Source: Ilex aquifolium
Taxonomy: Eukaryota > Streptophyta > Magnoliopsida > Aquifoliales > Aquifoliaceae
NCBI GenBank assembly: GCA_951799425.1
Contig: OX637399.1
Coordinates: 15,120,501-15,184,500 of the forward strand
DNA: 64,000 nucleotides
Direction: 5' to 3'
Each line of letters begins with the position of its first letter. The stretch's first letter is position 1. Positions 33,590 through 45,147 of this stretch are shown piece by piece. Under the pieces are notes generated by a model. That model was not told the DNA's origin. It made no database searches and saw only the letters and a list, made by a program, of their open reading frames with translations. The position numbers were made by a program, and so were the translations under genes.

Positions 33590-34966
33590 GATAACGAGAA
33601 CATTCCTATCCCATACTTCTTTCCAGATGAACAATTGCTTTCAATTCATTCTGTGTGTCCTTGGTATGCTGACATATGTAATTATCTCGCAACACGACAA
33701 ATACCACCACAGTGGAGCCCCGAGGATCGAAGAAGATTCATGGCAGATGTCAAGTACTTCTACTCTGACAACCCTTATCTGTTCAAGTACTACCCTAACC
33801 AAGTCATGCGAAGATGCGTACCAGAAAATGAACAGCGTGAAATCCTTTCATTCTGCCATTCACAAGCATGTGGTGGTCACTTCTCAGCAAAGAAAACTTT
33901 AGCGAAAATTCTTCAATTAGGTTTTTATTGGTCGTCACTTAACAAAGACTGTGTTTCATTTTGTAAGGAATGTAATAGATGCCAGAATTTGGATAGTGTG
34001 ACCCAAAGGAACATGATGCCCCTCTCCCCTGTACTGGTTATAGAAATATTTGATTGTTGGAGCATCGACTTCATGGGTCCCTTCCCTATATCTTTTGGCT
34101 ATCTATACATTCCATTGGCAGTGGACTATGTGTCCAAATGGGTGGAGGCTATCCCAACCAAGACCAATGACCACCGGGTCGTGGTCAAATTATTGAAGGA
34201 GAACATTTTTTCGAGATTTGGGATGTCTCGTGTAATGATAAGTGATGGTGGATAACATTTCTGTAATAGGTCATTCTCATCTTTAATGTTCAAATATGGC
34301 GTTACTCATAAGGTATCCATCGCATACCACCCACAGACCAATGGCCAAGCCTAGTTGGCCAATAGGGAGATCAAAAACATTTTAGAGAAAACGGTGAACC
34401 TTAATAGGAAAGATTGGTCCAATAGACTGACCGATGCCCTATGGACTTACCGCACTGCCTACAAGACTATTCTAGGCATGTCTCCTTATCGGCTCGTCTA
34501 TGGAAAGGCTTGCCATTTGCCGGTCGAAATGGAACACAAGGTCTATTGGGCCATTAAGACCTTGAACTTCAATCTAAGAATGGCCGGAGAGCAAAGGAAG
34601 TTAGAGCTGAATGAGTTGGAAGAGATTAGAAGAGATGTGTATGAAAACTCCAAAATCTCAAAAGAACGGGCCAAAATCTTTCATGACAAATCTATAGTGA
34701 GGAAATCATTTGAGCCCGGGGAAAAAGTGCTTTTATACAACTCTCGTCTATCCATTTTCCAAGGAAAACTTCGATCCCGATGGGATGGCCCCTATCTTGT
34801 CAAGGTGGCCTACCCCAACGGAGCTGTGGATGTCACAAACCCCAAGAATGACCAGACATTCAAGGTCAATGGCCAAAAACTTCAACCATTCCTTGAGGGT
34901 TTTGAAGGACAGGAGGTGGAGGAAGATTTAACGGATCCGGTGTATCCGGAATTTGTGGAGGAGTAG
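33590..34966 (+). pseudogene. Integrase of element F with a stop at the catalytic glutamate
   Basis: Zinc-binding part: [16 protein letters not shown] and FCKECNRCQ. Core: WSIDFMGPF (first Asp), VMISDGG (second Asp), followed directly by a private TAA at 34252-34254. Then YHPQTNGQA and a TAG at 34351-34353, where J has the catalytic Glu ([11 protein letters not shown]). The C-terminal frame (34355-34966) is open: [57 protein letters not shown], ending PEFVEE. B has the identical TAG, so that stop predates the separation of the two copies. Not functional as it stands. Confidence 0.88.
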
Positions 34967-35190
34967 CTAGTTTTTATGTTTTCTAATGTACAGTTGCTTT
35001 TATTTACTTATGTTATTTCTATTTCATGTCACTTACCTTACTTGGTTGTATAGCTTTGTTTTTCTTAGTTTCAGACATTGGTGCTTTTTTCGAAGCTCTA
35101 TTGCGAGGTGTTCTCTAACCCTACTCATCTTTTTACTGTTCTTTATTGCATATCATATCTTTTTGTTGCATTGAGGACAATGCATGAATC

Positions 35191-35203
35191 AAGTTGGGGG
35201 GTG
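35191..35203 (+). promoter_or_regulatory. Internal polypurine-tract copy (element F)
   Basis: aagttggggggtg, preceded by 'cattgaggacaatgc'. It is identical to B's internal and terminal PPT. Confidence 0.7.
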
Positions 35204-37057
35204 AGGTGTACCATTTGCATGTTACACCAATGTTTGTAGGAATTTTTGTGGATAATACCAATTTTTGGGGTGAAAATTCACCTTTCACATATTATATAGA
35301 TTTTTGTTTACATTAGTGCAAAGTATGTGAAAATTTGAGAAATTTTTGCGAAAAAAATATCTAAATGTTGATCTTTATTCCCTTATTAAGAGTGTTTGAG
35401 TTAGATGATATGTTGATCTTTGTTTTGAACCTCGAGCACATGAGCATATTATAGAAGTTAATCATATGCATGAGTATCACATATGTATCAGTTTTTGAAC
35501 TCAACTGTATGTGCCCTTTGAATGTGTAATTTCGGTAATTTACGGATTGGATTCATATTATAGGCTTGACATAAGTAGTGGAGATGAGGAAGGACCCGTG
35601 AGAGCTTTAGTGTCAATCCTTATTGGAGGAAACTTACAATTACTCAAAGAACAATTTTTCAATGTCAAATTTGTTCAATAATCTCATTATGTTTGTCTTG
35701 GCTAGGCGCATTTGGGTAGTAGACTAATGTTGTCTTGTATATACAATGCCCTCCTATGCGTACCTGGAAGTGATCTTAGGCCATCTTTGAATATTTCGAG
35801 CCTTTGCCTTATTCTTGTGAAAATATTATCCCTAGTGTCGTGATTGAGCCTAATTGAAATTCGTTTCTATGCCACACATTTGACCAAGCCAATGAAAAAA
35901 AGAAATATCTACCTCCCGTTGGTTGTTCCTAAAAGCTGAAAATGAGTGATTGCAAAAGTAAAGGAAGTATGGTGTGGAAATTCGAGCAAGGGATGAATGG
36001 AAATGAAACTCAAGGAGTTCATTAGAAAAAGAATGAAAAATTCAAGAAAAGGAAGGAAAGGGGTGAGAAGAAGAAAGAATGATAAAAAGAAAAAGAAAAT
36101 GTTAAGGAAAATAAAGAAAAGAAACAAAGAGTGAGGTGAAGGTGTAAGAATGGAATGAAAAATCCCATAAAAAGGGAAGTGTCTTGAAATAAAAAGGCTT
36201 TCACTTGGAACAACCTTTTTTGTATCCTATGTCCTTCGTTTCTTTTACCTAAATATCACCCCAACACCCCATTATAACCTTCGAAGTCCTAAGTGATCTA
36301 TTGAAGCATGGGAGATGCATAAGTTCAAAAAAATGATGAGTTATTCTTACCACCCAATGCCCTAGTTTTCTTTTCATGAGATTATGCCAAAAGTCGTTTC
36401 ATTTTCATAACATGAACTTCATTTTTGGATTACATGTGAGCATCCTCTGTTTTGAGCACAAGATTCCACCTCACATGTACACATGGAGTGCATGCCAAGA
36501 TAACAAGTGTTTTTCATTGTGAGAGTGACTTTTGGTGAGTTTTGCATTGAAACTAAATTTGGCTGGCCATTCGAATGTGAATTCTGTTGCGTAATTGTTC
36601 AAATTATTTGTCCAATTCACACACACACGAGTTTGGAAATAAATGTGTAGGTGCATACTTTAGACTAGTCTTTAAGACTATGGTACTGCTCATGTGCGCT
36701 TAGTTCAGACATCTGAACAATGTATTATTGACTTCCATGCTTGCAGAGTAGGGGAATATGGCTCAATTTTTTGATATTTGAAATGAATTAGGGATGCCCG
36801 TATTATTAGTTATGTGCCTTGCATCTTGGGTGTTCATTTTGATAGTTAAAGTTAGAAATCCATTCCTTGTACGCTGAATGCATCAAAATTTTAAATCGCA
36901 TTGCAATTTCGGTAATGAATAAGGCATGATGGTTCAAATTGTGGTTTACAAGTGGAGTAGAGGTCATAAGAGAGTGTTAGAATGTATAGGGGAGGTCTTA
37001 AAATGAAAAGGAGTGGTGAAGGATTGTTCAGCAGGAGTATTTTGCAACTAAGGGAAA
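35204..37057 (+). other. Non-coding conserved spacer (element F)
   Basis: Alignable by eye to B 11840-13675, A ~2890-4280 and J ~51170-52360. It contains 'aataatctcattatgtttgt' (35676), 'gtcgtgattgagcc' (35837), a purine-rich tract (35990-36135) and 'catgagattatgccaa' (36376). No ORF is conserved. Confidence 0.7.
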
Positions 37058-37225
37058 CCGTACCGGTACGCTGAGGCTACTGGAGTTATCAGTACCGGTA
37101 CGCTGAGGCTACTGGTGTTCGCGGTACCGGTACTGCGTACCGGTACGCTTCGCCTGGAATGCTAAAAGTTAGGGTTTTAATCAATTTTTATCGGGAAACC
37201 TTTCATTTCCCTCCCTAAATAAAAA
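37058..37225 (+). promoter_or_regulatory. LTR-like palindrome array and TATA-like box before the extra ORF (element F)
   Basis: Four taccggta palindromes at 37058-37148 include the 18-mer gctgaggctactggagtt, which is also in F's 5' LTR (27796-27813 region). A TATA-like 'taaataaaaa' is at 37216-37225. The extra ORF starts at 37418. Inference: an internal promoter. Confidence 0.55.
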
Positions 37226-37417
37226 CCCCCTTTCATTCCTCTCTCACCCAAAATCCCCCTTAGGCTTCTAAATCACACTTATCTTCCCTCAACCTCTCAA
37301 ATTCCCATCCTTTGTGCTTGGATTTTGTAGAACTTCAACTTTGAAACCCTTGAGGTGCCGAAAATTCCTCAAACCCTTTTCTCCCTTCATTTCTCAAATT
37401 CTCCTAAAATCTCTCAA

Positions 37418-38754
37418 ATGGCTCGTCCTGTAATGGTTCGCCAAAAGGCTATGGACCCGATTGAGGTTTTTTTCTTGACTCTTTCCGCTTTTCTGACTAT
37501 GGGGGCATTGTTGCTGTGCATGGCCCGAACCAAGAGAGCCAAACCTGACTCCTATCAGCCCGAGGAGCCTTCTAGTCACAAGAGGAGCGGAGAGGACTCA
37601 AGTGGGGACCCCAATGAGCGAAGGAAAAAGGCCAAAAATGAGGCTAGGAACCGATGGATTCAGGAAAAGGGTGTCACTTGTGAACGACACCTCGACCACA
37701 GTTCGCTTGGCCCGAGGAACAAGGTGGTCAAGCTCATTGATAGCCATGGGATGAAGTTTTGGTTTGAGCCCGTTGATGGGTATAATTTGTCGATGTGTAG
37801 GGAGTTCTACCAAACACTTAGGGTGGTAGAGGTGAACGAGGTGGAAGTGTTGAGGACAAATGTACGGGGTAAAATGTTTGAGGTAACCCCTGATGTCATT
37901 GCCACAAACTTAGGAAATTATCAGAGACCACCCTCCTTCCCACCAGTCTATCCTCACAATGTCACCCGAGCCAAAACCATTACTGAGCTTGTGGCTTTGA
38001 TGTACGATGACCCTACGAAATTCAAGGGAAATGTTCAAAGTGGAGGGTTAAAGCACTCGTACGGTCTTTTTAATAAACTTCTCCATTTCAATCTTCAACC
38101 GAGGGGTTCATAAAAGAAACCGAATCTTGACAAGCTAGGTCTATTGGACGCTGTCATGTCTGGGAAGAAGATTGACTTTGCTCTTCTCATTTGGGAGGAA
38201 ATGAAAGACGTTGCTGAGACACAGAAGCCCATGATCAAAATGCCATTCGGGTGTTTGGTGACCCGGATGTGTCAGCACTTCAAGGTTAAGGCATATGCCT
38301 TTGACAAGCTTACTCCCCTTGAGACTGGGGCTATTGGCAAAACCAGCAGTAATAAAAGAAATGCAATGAGTCGGGGCGAGCAAGCTAAGATGTTGGGCTC
38401 TGATCCTAAGGCTCTCGGACCATCTTCATCCACTGGGCCATCCGTAGGTGCACCGTAACGCTCAATACCTCAGCGCCTTGATGCACTAGAAGTAACAGTG
38501 CATGGGATAGAGGTATCATGCATGGTATGACGGCAATGCTGAAGGAGTTGTTCATGCACACTTTCCCTGGGAGGCCCATCCCAGGAGGACCCACACCACC
38601 AGTTGCTGGCCCTTCTGCATCTGTCCCCTCTACCTCCACAGTGGTTGAGGTGGAGGATGAAGATGATGAAGATACTGAAGAGGATGTGGAGGGGGAAGAT
38701 GATGATGATGGTGATGAAGGTGATGGGGATGATGGAGAGGGAGATGAGGAGTAG
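37418..38754 (+). pseudogene. Env-position extra ORF of element F (putative plant transposon protein family)
   Basis: I chose the ATG at 37418 (MARPVMVRQK) because B starts at the same point. An N-terminal hydrophobic stretch (VFFLTLSAFLTMGALLLCMA) is followed by basic residues, as in a membrane anchor. Next come a Lys/Arg/Glu-rich segment, then FWFEPVDGYNLSMCREFYQTL and NVRGKMFEVTPDVIATNLG, the core of the plant-transposon (Transposase_32-like) family. A stop at 38111-38113 is followed by LLDAVMSGKKIDFALLIWEEM and VTRMCQHFKVKAYAFDKL in a shifted frame, and another stop at 38456. The tail (to 38754) is highly acidic. Function in this position is unknown; an env-like role has been proposed for ORFs here in Athila. 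Confidence 0.75.
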
Positions 38755-38934
38755 GTTGTTGGAGTTTTTGTCCTTTTCTTTTGTGTTGGATTGTACGTAG
38801 TTAGGATGGAGTCGTTGGCCTAGTAGAAGAATCCTTAGGTCGAAGGCCATTTTGTTTCTTTTTGATGTCCGACTCCATGTACTCCAACCTTGAACCACAA
38901 TTAATGAAATACCACAGTTTTTGTTCCATCTTGT
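38755..38934 (+). other. 3' tail of element F before insertion H
   Basis: Non-coding. Matches B's 3' tail (8040-8355, minus). It continues at 42487 after LTR H. Confidence 0.65.
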
Positions 38935-41900
38935 TGATTAGCACAAAACTTTATATATTTTTATGTGCTAATCATCTTATTTTAATTGCTTTTGGAGATT
39001 AAATGATGGGAGTTGGGTTAATTGAGTTCTTAACGATGATATTTGGTATTTGCAATTAAAAGGTGCTAAATGAGGCTTCTTAAAGCCTTCCCAAACCATT
39101 TGAGACAAATAAGGATGAAAAGGTAGCTTGGGGATAGCTCAGGAGAGGAGGAAATCAGAAAATCAGGAAGTCAGCCAAACCGTACCGGTACGCTAAGGCT
39201 ACTGGAGTTCAGCGTACCGGTACGCTGAAGCCACTGGAGTTCGACGTACCGGTACGCGTACCGGTACACTTTGCCTGATCTGTCCAACTGCTCTGCAACT
39301 CATGTCTGCTGCTTTGAGGGTCCCACCAGCAGACCTCCCATGCTCCCCTGACACACCCACAACACTATTCACCCCTTTCACACCCTTGATTGCAAGTTTG
39401 GAGCCTAGGTGATTAATGAGGATGGGAGAGAAGGGGGCTGCCTGGGGAGTTGCGGGGTAGGCTACTCCTAGCCTGTCCAAGCCATCAAATCTCTTCCCAT
39501 TGATGGGAAGCCTGTACACACAGGCTAGGGGAGCCTCATGGACGAAATTTGAAGTCTCTACACTCCATATATTCAGCATTTCCACAAGCATTTGGATGGT
39601 GGCTACCTAAGCTTAGGAGTCGTCCAAGGAAGAAGATGATGAATAGTTATATTTTTGCATTGTCTTCACCCATTTCACTTGTAATCTTTTGTAAGGATCT
39701 TGTAAGCTTCATTTATTGTCTTTAATGTCATTTATTTCTAATGCTTTGCAAGTTTAGTTATGCATTCTAGATTCTACCATTATTGTTTTGAGTTCTTCAT
39801 TTTCAAGCTTTGAAATGGGTATTAAATATTTTTCTTCTTAGTTTAAGTTTTCTTGCATTGAGTTAAGTTTTAATCTTCATTTCTTCTACATGTCTCTTAA
39901 CATTATGCATGTCTTTCCTTTTACCATGAGTAGCTAGAGTTTTAGATGGTTAATCCAAGGGAGACCTCCCCGTGAGGATTCCATTTCAACTCTTCTTTTT
40001 TCCTCCACTCGGTGTACAGTGGTTTGGTTTGACTGGGTTGAGAGTGGATACGGTTGTGAGTCTTTGATATCCTGTAGGCCTGGTCACGGGTTATGCTTGG
40101 ATCCTCACCTCCATTTCGTCCCTAACTTCCCACGAATCAATCGTTCATCTATGCATCATTGGAGGAAGGCTTTGAGTTGGATTGACATCCTCATTGGAGT
40201 GAACTCTTTGGATTAGCCAACACTTGTTTTCATTTCATTTTCATTCAAAACTTCACTCACAAAACTCAAACAAAAGATTTTACACTTTTCCCTTTTGTTC
40301 ACCAAAATCACTTTCACACAACTTGACCTTTCCTTCCCTGAGGAGACGATCTTGGAATACTCATTCCAAGTAAAACACGACAAGCAAAAGACTCCTTGCG
40401 CTTGGGGAGCACTTTTGTTCATTTCGCACATTCCATTTCATACAATTTCATTCCATCCACCATTCCGTTTCCCTTTCTTTTGACATCATCCCCAGGGGAG
40501 TGATTGATGAAAAACGTTGTTATTCCTAACCCCTAAACATCACCACTTGATATGTGTATATGGCTTATGTGTGAAAGGGAGTGTCACTCTCCCTCGGGGT
40601 GATGCAAGAGATTAGGCAACAACGGATTGGTGGAAAAATGGAATGAACAAAATGTGAAATGAAATGTGGGTGTGTGAACAAAAGTGCTCCACAATCGCAA
40701 AGAGTCTTTTGTGTGTCGGTGTTTTACTTGGAAAAGTATTCCAAGGTCGTCTCCTCAGGGAAGGAAAGTTCAAGTTGTGTGAAGGTGATTTTGCAAAAGG
40801 TAAAGAAAGTGAAAAATCTTTTGTTTGAGTTTTGTGGTTGTGTTTGTGAATGGAAATGCAAGAAAACAATTGTTGGCTAATCCAAAAAGGTCATTCCAAT
40901 GGGAATACCAAATCAACTCAAGCCTTCCTCCAATAGAGCCTAGAAGTACGATTGATTCGTGGGAAGCTCGGGACTAAAATGGAGGTGAGGATTCAAGCAT
41001 ACCCCGTGACAATGCCTATGGTGTATCAAGAACTCACAACCATGTCCTCACCCCAACCCAGTCAAACCGAGCCATCGTACTCTGAGAGGAGGAATGAAAA
41101 TGAGTTGAAGTGGCACACCCAAGAGGAATTCTCTCTTGGATTAACCAACTTAAAAGCTAGTTACTCATGCATAAAAGAAAGACAAGCATAATGTAAATGA
41201 AAGACATTGTAGAGAAATGAAGATTTAAAGCATGAAACTTAACTTGAAGCAATAAATCTAAAGCTATGAAGGAAAATATGCAATACCCATTTTAAAAGAT
41301 GAAATGAAGAAAACTTGAAGCAACAATGGTGAAATGAAGAACATGCAAGTAAACTTGGAATAAACTTGAAACAACTTAGATTAAAGTGCAAGGAATGAAG
41401 ATTACAAGAGGTTTAAAGCTTACAACAATTGAAATGGAAAGGAAAATGCAAAAACATAAACTTACATTACACTATTCATCATCTTCTACATGGAACTAAA
41501 ACTAAGCTTAGGTAGCCACCACCCAATACAATGTGTAAAATGCTGAGTATATGGAGAGTGAGCCTTCAAATTTCGTGCATGGTGGTCCCCCCTAGCTATG
41601 TGAAATGCCTCCATCAATAGGGGCTGAATGGATGGGTGTTGCAGGCTAGGACAAGCCTCCCCCAGGCTACCCCTTCTCTCCCATCCTCATTAATGCAATG
41701 GCCTCCAAAGTCTTTTAATTATGTAAGGGAGGCATGGAAATGTGTAAGGAAATGTTGGGGGGCAAGTGGGAGAAGTGTAGGTGGGACCCCCAAGCAAGTG
41801 GAGATGAGTTGCAGGCGTTTTTGGGCTGTTCGGCACGACGTACCGGTACTGTACCATACCGGTACTAAGTACACCAGTAGCTTCGGCGTACCGGTACTGA

Positions 41901-42486
41901 GTACCGGTACGGTACAGTACCGTTACTGAATACCAGTACGGTTTTTTTGCTCCGGACCAGTCTTCGTATAATTGGCATAACTTTTGATCTAACCATCCGA
42001 TTGAGCTGAAAATTTGACACAATACAGAAGACATCCAGATATACAACTTTCATTTTTTGAACTTTTTCATATTCGAATCAGATCATGGTAAAAATGGAGG
42101 AATACTGAGGCTCTATTTCCAGATGGTGTGGCTGCTGGTGCTTTTGTTCCCAAACACCAATACCTCCTTGATTTCTTCACTTTTAAGCCTCCAAATCTTC
42201 ATTTAATGTGTCCATGCCCTCACCACACATCCTTCATAGTTGCAAGGTCCTAAAATCAATCATTTAAGCTATAAAAACTTGCAACATTGAAAATTCAACA
42301 TTATTCATAAAATTGGCTAACACTAAGTACTTATATGCAAAAGTTGAGTTAAAATGAATGTAATGAGGCCTTCAAATATACAATATTTTGTGCTCATCAG
42401 GGAGTGACATCCCCTTTATCCATACACTACACATTCTAAGAGATGATTTTTAGAGGTTAGGAAACAACAACGTTTTTCATCAAGCA
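38935..42486 (+). mobile_element. Solo LTR H in element F's 3' tail (interrupted by solo LTR G)
   Basis: Starts TGATTAGCAC and ends ATCAAGCA. The segments are 38935-40500 and 42405-42486. F's tail resumes at 42487. The flanks are cttgt/attgt (4 of 5 match). The palindrome array is at 39181-39270. It is a diverged copy of the B/F LTR type. Confidence 0.8.
40501..42399 (-). mobile_element. Solo LTR G (Athila-type) inside LTR H
   Basis: Flanked by GGGAG at 40496-40500 and 42400-42404. On the minus strand it starts TGATGAGCACAAAATATTG. The palindrome array at 41838-41941 (gtaccggtac type) is the densest in the window. Confidence 0.9.
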
Positions 42487-43142
42487 ATTGTCCAAGTTAT
42501 TTTGATAATTGCATTATGATTTTTGTATTTTGATTGATGGGTGAATTGCTTATTTAAATGGATTGTTGTATGTTATGCATGTTTTCGTTTTGGAAATAAA
42601 TTTTGCTAAGGGATTAAATGAGTGAAATTGTATATTTCATGTGTGCTAATACATTCCTTTTCACTTGCTTTTGGGGATTAAATGAGTGAAATTGTGTTAC
42701 TTGAGCTATTAATGAAGATTTATGGTGTTGCAGGTAAAGAAGTGATAAATGGTGCTTCTTAAAGCCTTCCCAAATGGTTTGAGGTGAATGACGATGAAAG
42801 AAGGGCTTGAAGACAGCTCAGGAGGTGAGGAAGTCAATAGATCAGAAAACCAGAGAAACCGTACCGGTACGCTAAGGCTACTGGAGTTCGAAGTACCGGT
42901 ACGCTCTGCTGAAACAACCTAGATTCTGCTACCATTCTCTGCTGCCTTGAGGGTCCCACCAAAGAGAATCTCCCACGTGCTCTGACTCTTCCAATACCAT
43001 GGATACCCCTTGCACATCTCTCATTGGACTTTTAGGGCCTTGGTGATCAATGAGGATAGAGAAGAGAGTGATGCTGGGTGTGCAGACAATGTATGCACCA
43101 CCCTGTCCAACCCCCCTATTGGCAGACCTATGGAGGGAGATG
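42487..43142 (+). repeat. End of F's 3' tail and truncated 3' LTR
   Basis: 42487-42610 matches the tail upstream of B's PPT. The PPT and the first LTR bases are replaced by a short rearranged join near 42611-42640. LTR sequence then runs to 43142, including a palindrome pair at 42859-42904, and stops where LTR I begins. Confidence 0.75.
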
Positions 43143-43976
43143 TGAATGCTGAATATATGGAGTGTAGAGACTTCAAATTTCGTCCATGAGGCTCCCCTAG
43201 CCTGTGTGTGCAGGCTTCCCATCAATGGGAAGAGATTTGATGGCTTAGACAGGCTAGGAGCAGCCTACCCAGCAACTCCCCAGGCAGCCCCCTTCTCTCC
43301 CATCCTCATTAATGCTCTTGCCTCCAAAGTCTTGAAATTGTGTAAGGATGGCATGGTTATGTGTAGAATATGTCAGGGTAGGCGTGGGAGAAGTGTAGGT
43401 GGGCCCCCAAAGAAGTTGGAGAAGACTTTCAGGAGTTCTGGGCATTTTGGGCTGTTTCAGAAGAGCGTACCGGTACGTCGAACTCCAGTGGCTTCAGCAT
43501 ACCGGTACGCATACCGGTACCCTTCTGCTCCGGACCAGTTTTCGTAGAATTGTCATAACTTTTAATCCAACTGTCCGATTGAGTTAAAATTTTGACACAA
43601 TACATAAGACATCCAGATCTACAACTTTCATGTTTTTCACTTTTTCAGATTCTAAGTGGATCATGGTCGAAAATGAGAAACACAGCGGTACTGTGTCAAA
43701 ACTTTGGGAAACCAGTGGGCTAAACCTTCCAAATTTCATTTTTCTTGGTTTCTTCACCTTTAAGCCTCCAAATCCTCATTGAATGTGTCCATATCTTCAC
43801 CACTCATTCATCCTTAGTTGCAAGGTTATAAAATCCATCATTTACGCTATAATTACCTGCAACATCGAAAATTCAACATTATTCATAATTTTGGCTAACT
43901 CTAAGTACTTAAATACAAAGTTGAGTTAAAATGCATGTAATGAGGCCATGAAATATGCAATATTTTGTGCTCATCA
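43143..43976 (-). repeat. Truncated LTR I (same group as C, D and G)
   Basis: Ends ...TGTGCTCATCA at 43976, the 5' tip of the LTR on its own strand. The other end is lost at the join to F. The palindrome array is at 43466-43521. It probably inserted in J before a deletion fused it to F. Confidence 0.8.
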
Positions 43977-44354
43977 CCAGTCTTGAATGCTTATGCATAT
44001 ATTCCTGTCATTCTTGGTCGATCATTCCTTGCTACATCAAATGCATTGATTAATTGTAGGAGTTGGATCATAAAACTGACTTTTGGAAATATGACCTTGG
44101 AATTGAATGTGTTTAACATGACAAGACAGCCCAAAGAGGAGGAGGTGATGAGTGAAGTGAATTGTGTCGAGTTGTTAACTCAAAGTCTGTTTGAAAAAGA
44201 ATGTATAAAGAAAGATTCCCATGCATTAGAGTCTGTACATAATGATGAGTCTGTAAATATGTCAGTCATTGAAGCATGGAGTCCAAAATTTGAAAAATTG
44301 TTGCCTGCTGAACCCAAGTCTGTTAAGTCCATTGTTGAAATTATTAAACCATAA
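43977..44354 (+). pseudogene. Protease C-terminal part of element J
   Basis: Begins mid-domain. It reads IPVILGRSFLATSNALINCRS and MTLELNVFNMTRQP, the end of the Athila protease and linker, to a TAA at 44352-44354 within the KP-LKPLP join. The catalytic DLGAS motif lies in the missing part. Non-functional. Confidence 0.75.
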
Positions 44355-45147
44355 TTGAAACCACTCCCGACTGACTTAAAATATGTCTTTTTGGGGGAGG
44401 ATGGAATTCATCCAGCGATAATATCTTCTAAATTGTTACCAGTCCAGGAAGAAAAATTGATAGAAGTCATAAAGAGTCATAAAAGTGCTATCGATTGGTT
44501 AATAATAGATATTAAGGGAATAAGTCCTCTTCTATGTACTCATTGCATATACTTAGAAGAAGATTCTAAACCATCTCGACAGTCACAAAGAAGATTGAAC
44601 CCGCATTTGAAAGAAATAGTCCGGGCTGAAGTACTTAAAGTGTTAGATGCTGATATTATCTATCCTATATCTGATAGTAAATGGGTCAGCCCAACATAGG
44701 TAGTACCAAAAAAATATGGTGTTACTGTTATACAGAATAAAGAAAATGAGTTAGTCCCTATGCGTACAGTCACCGTTTGCAGTATGTGTATTGACTACCG
44801 AAAGTTGAATTCACTTACCAGAAAATATCATTTTCCTTTACCATTCTTAGATCAAGTCCTAGAAAGAATAGCTGGTCAGGCATATTATTGTTTCTTAGAT
44901 GGATATTCCGACTATAATCAAATTGAAATTGCAATTGATGATCAAGAGAAAATCACTTTTACATGTCATTTTGGCACTTTCGCTTATAAAAGAATGTCTT
45001 TTGGATTGTGTAATGCTCCAGCTACTTTCCAGCGTTGTATGTTAAGTATCTTCAGTGATATGGTGGAGCAGTTTTTAGAAGTTTTCATGGATGATTTTTC
45101 TGTGTATGGTGATTCATTTGATTTATGTTTAGAAAATCTTGAAAAAG
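44355..45147 (+). pseudogene. Reverse transcriptase of element J, first part
   Basis: LKPLPTDLKYVFLGED, KPSRQSQRRLNPHLKE and SKWVSPT are followed by a TAG (44697-44699), then VVPKKYG. MCIDYRKLNSLTRKYHFPLPFLDQVLERIAG, FLDGYSDYNQIEIAIDDQE, FGLCNAPATFQRCML and [14 protein letters not shown] follow, with the catalytic Asp pair intact. It breaks at 45147 within LENLEKV where solo LTR L inserted, and resumes at 46481. Confidence 0.85.

Larger units (their letters stand above)
27525..43142 (+). mobile_element. Element F: Athila retrotransposon, nearly complete, 3' end damaged
   Basis: Order: 5' LTR, PBS, gag, protease, RT/RNase H, integrase, internal PPT, spacer, palindrome array, extra ORF, a 3' tail interrupted by solo LTR H, then a 3' LTR that lacks its first bases and is truncated at 43142. 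It has relatively few lesions: single stops in gag, RT, the RNase H-integrase join and integrase (two), and frameshifts near 32332 and 32690. Its closest relative here is B. The TSD on the left may be tttcc; the right flank is lost. Confidence 0.9.
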
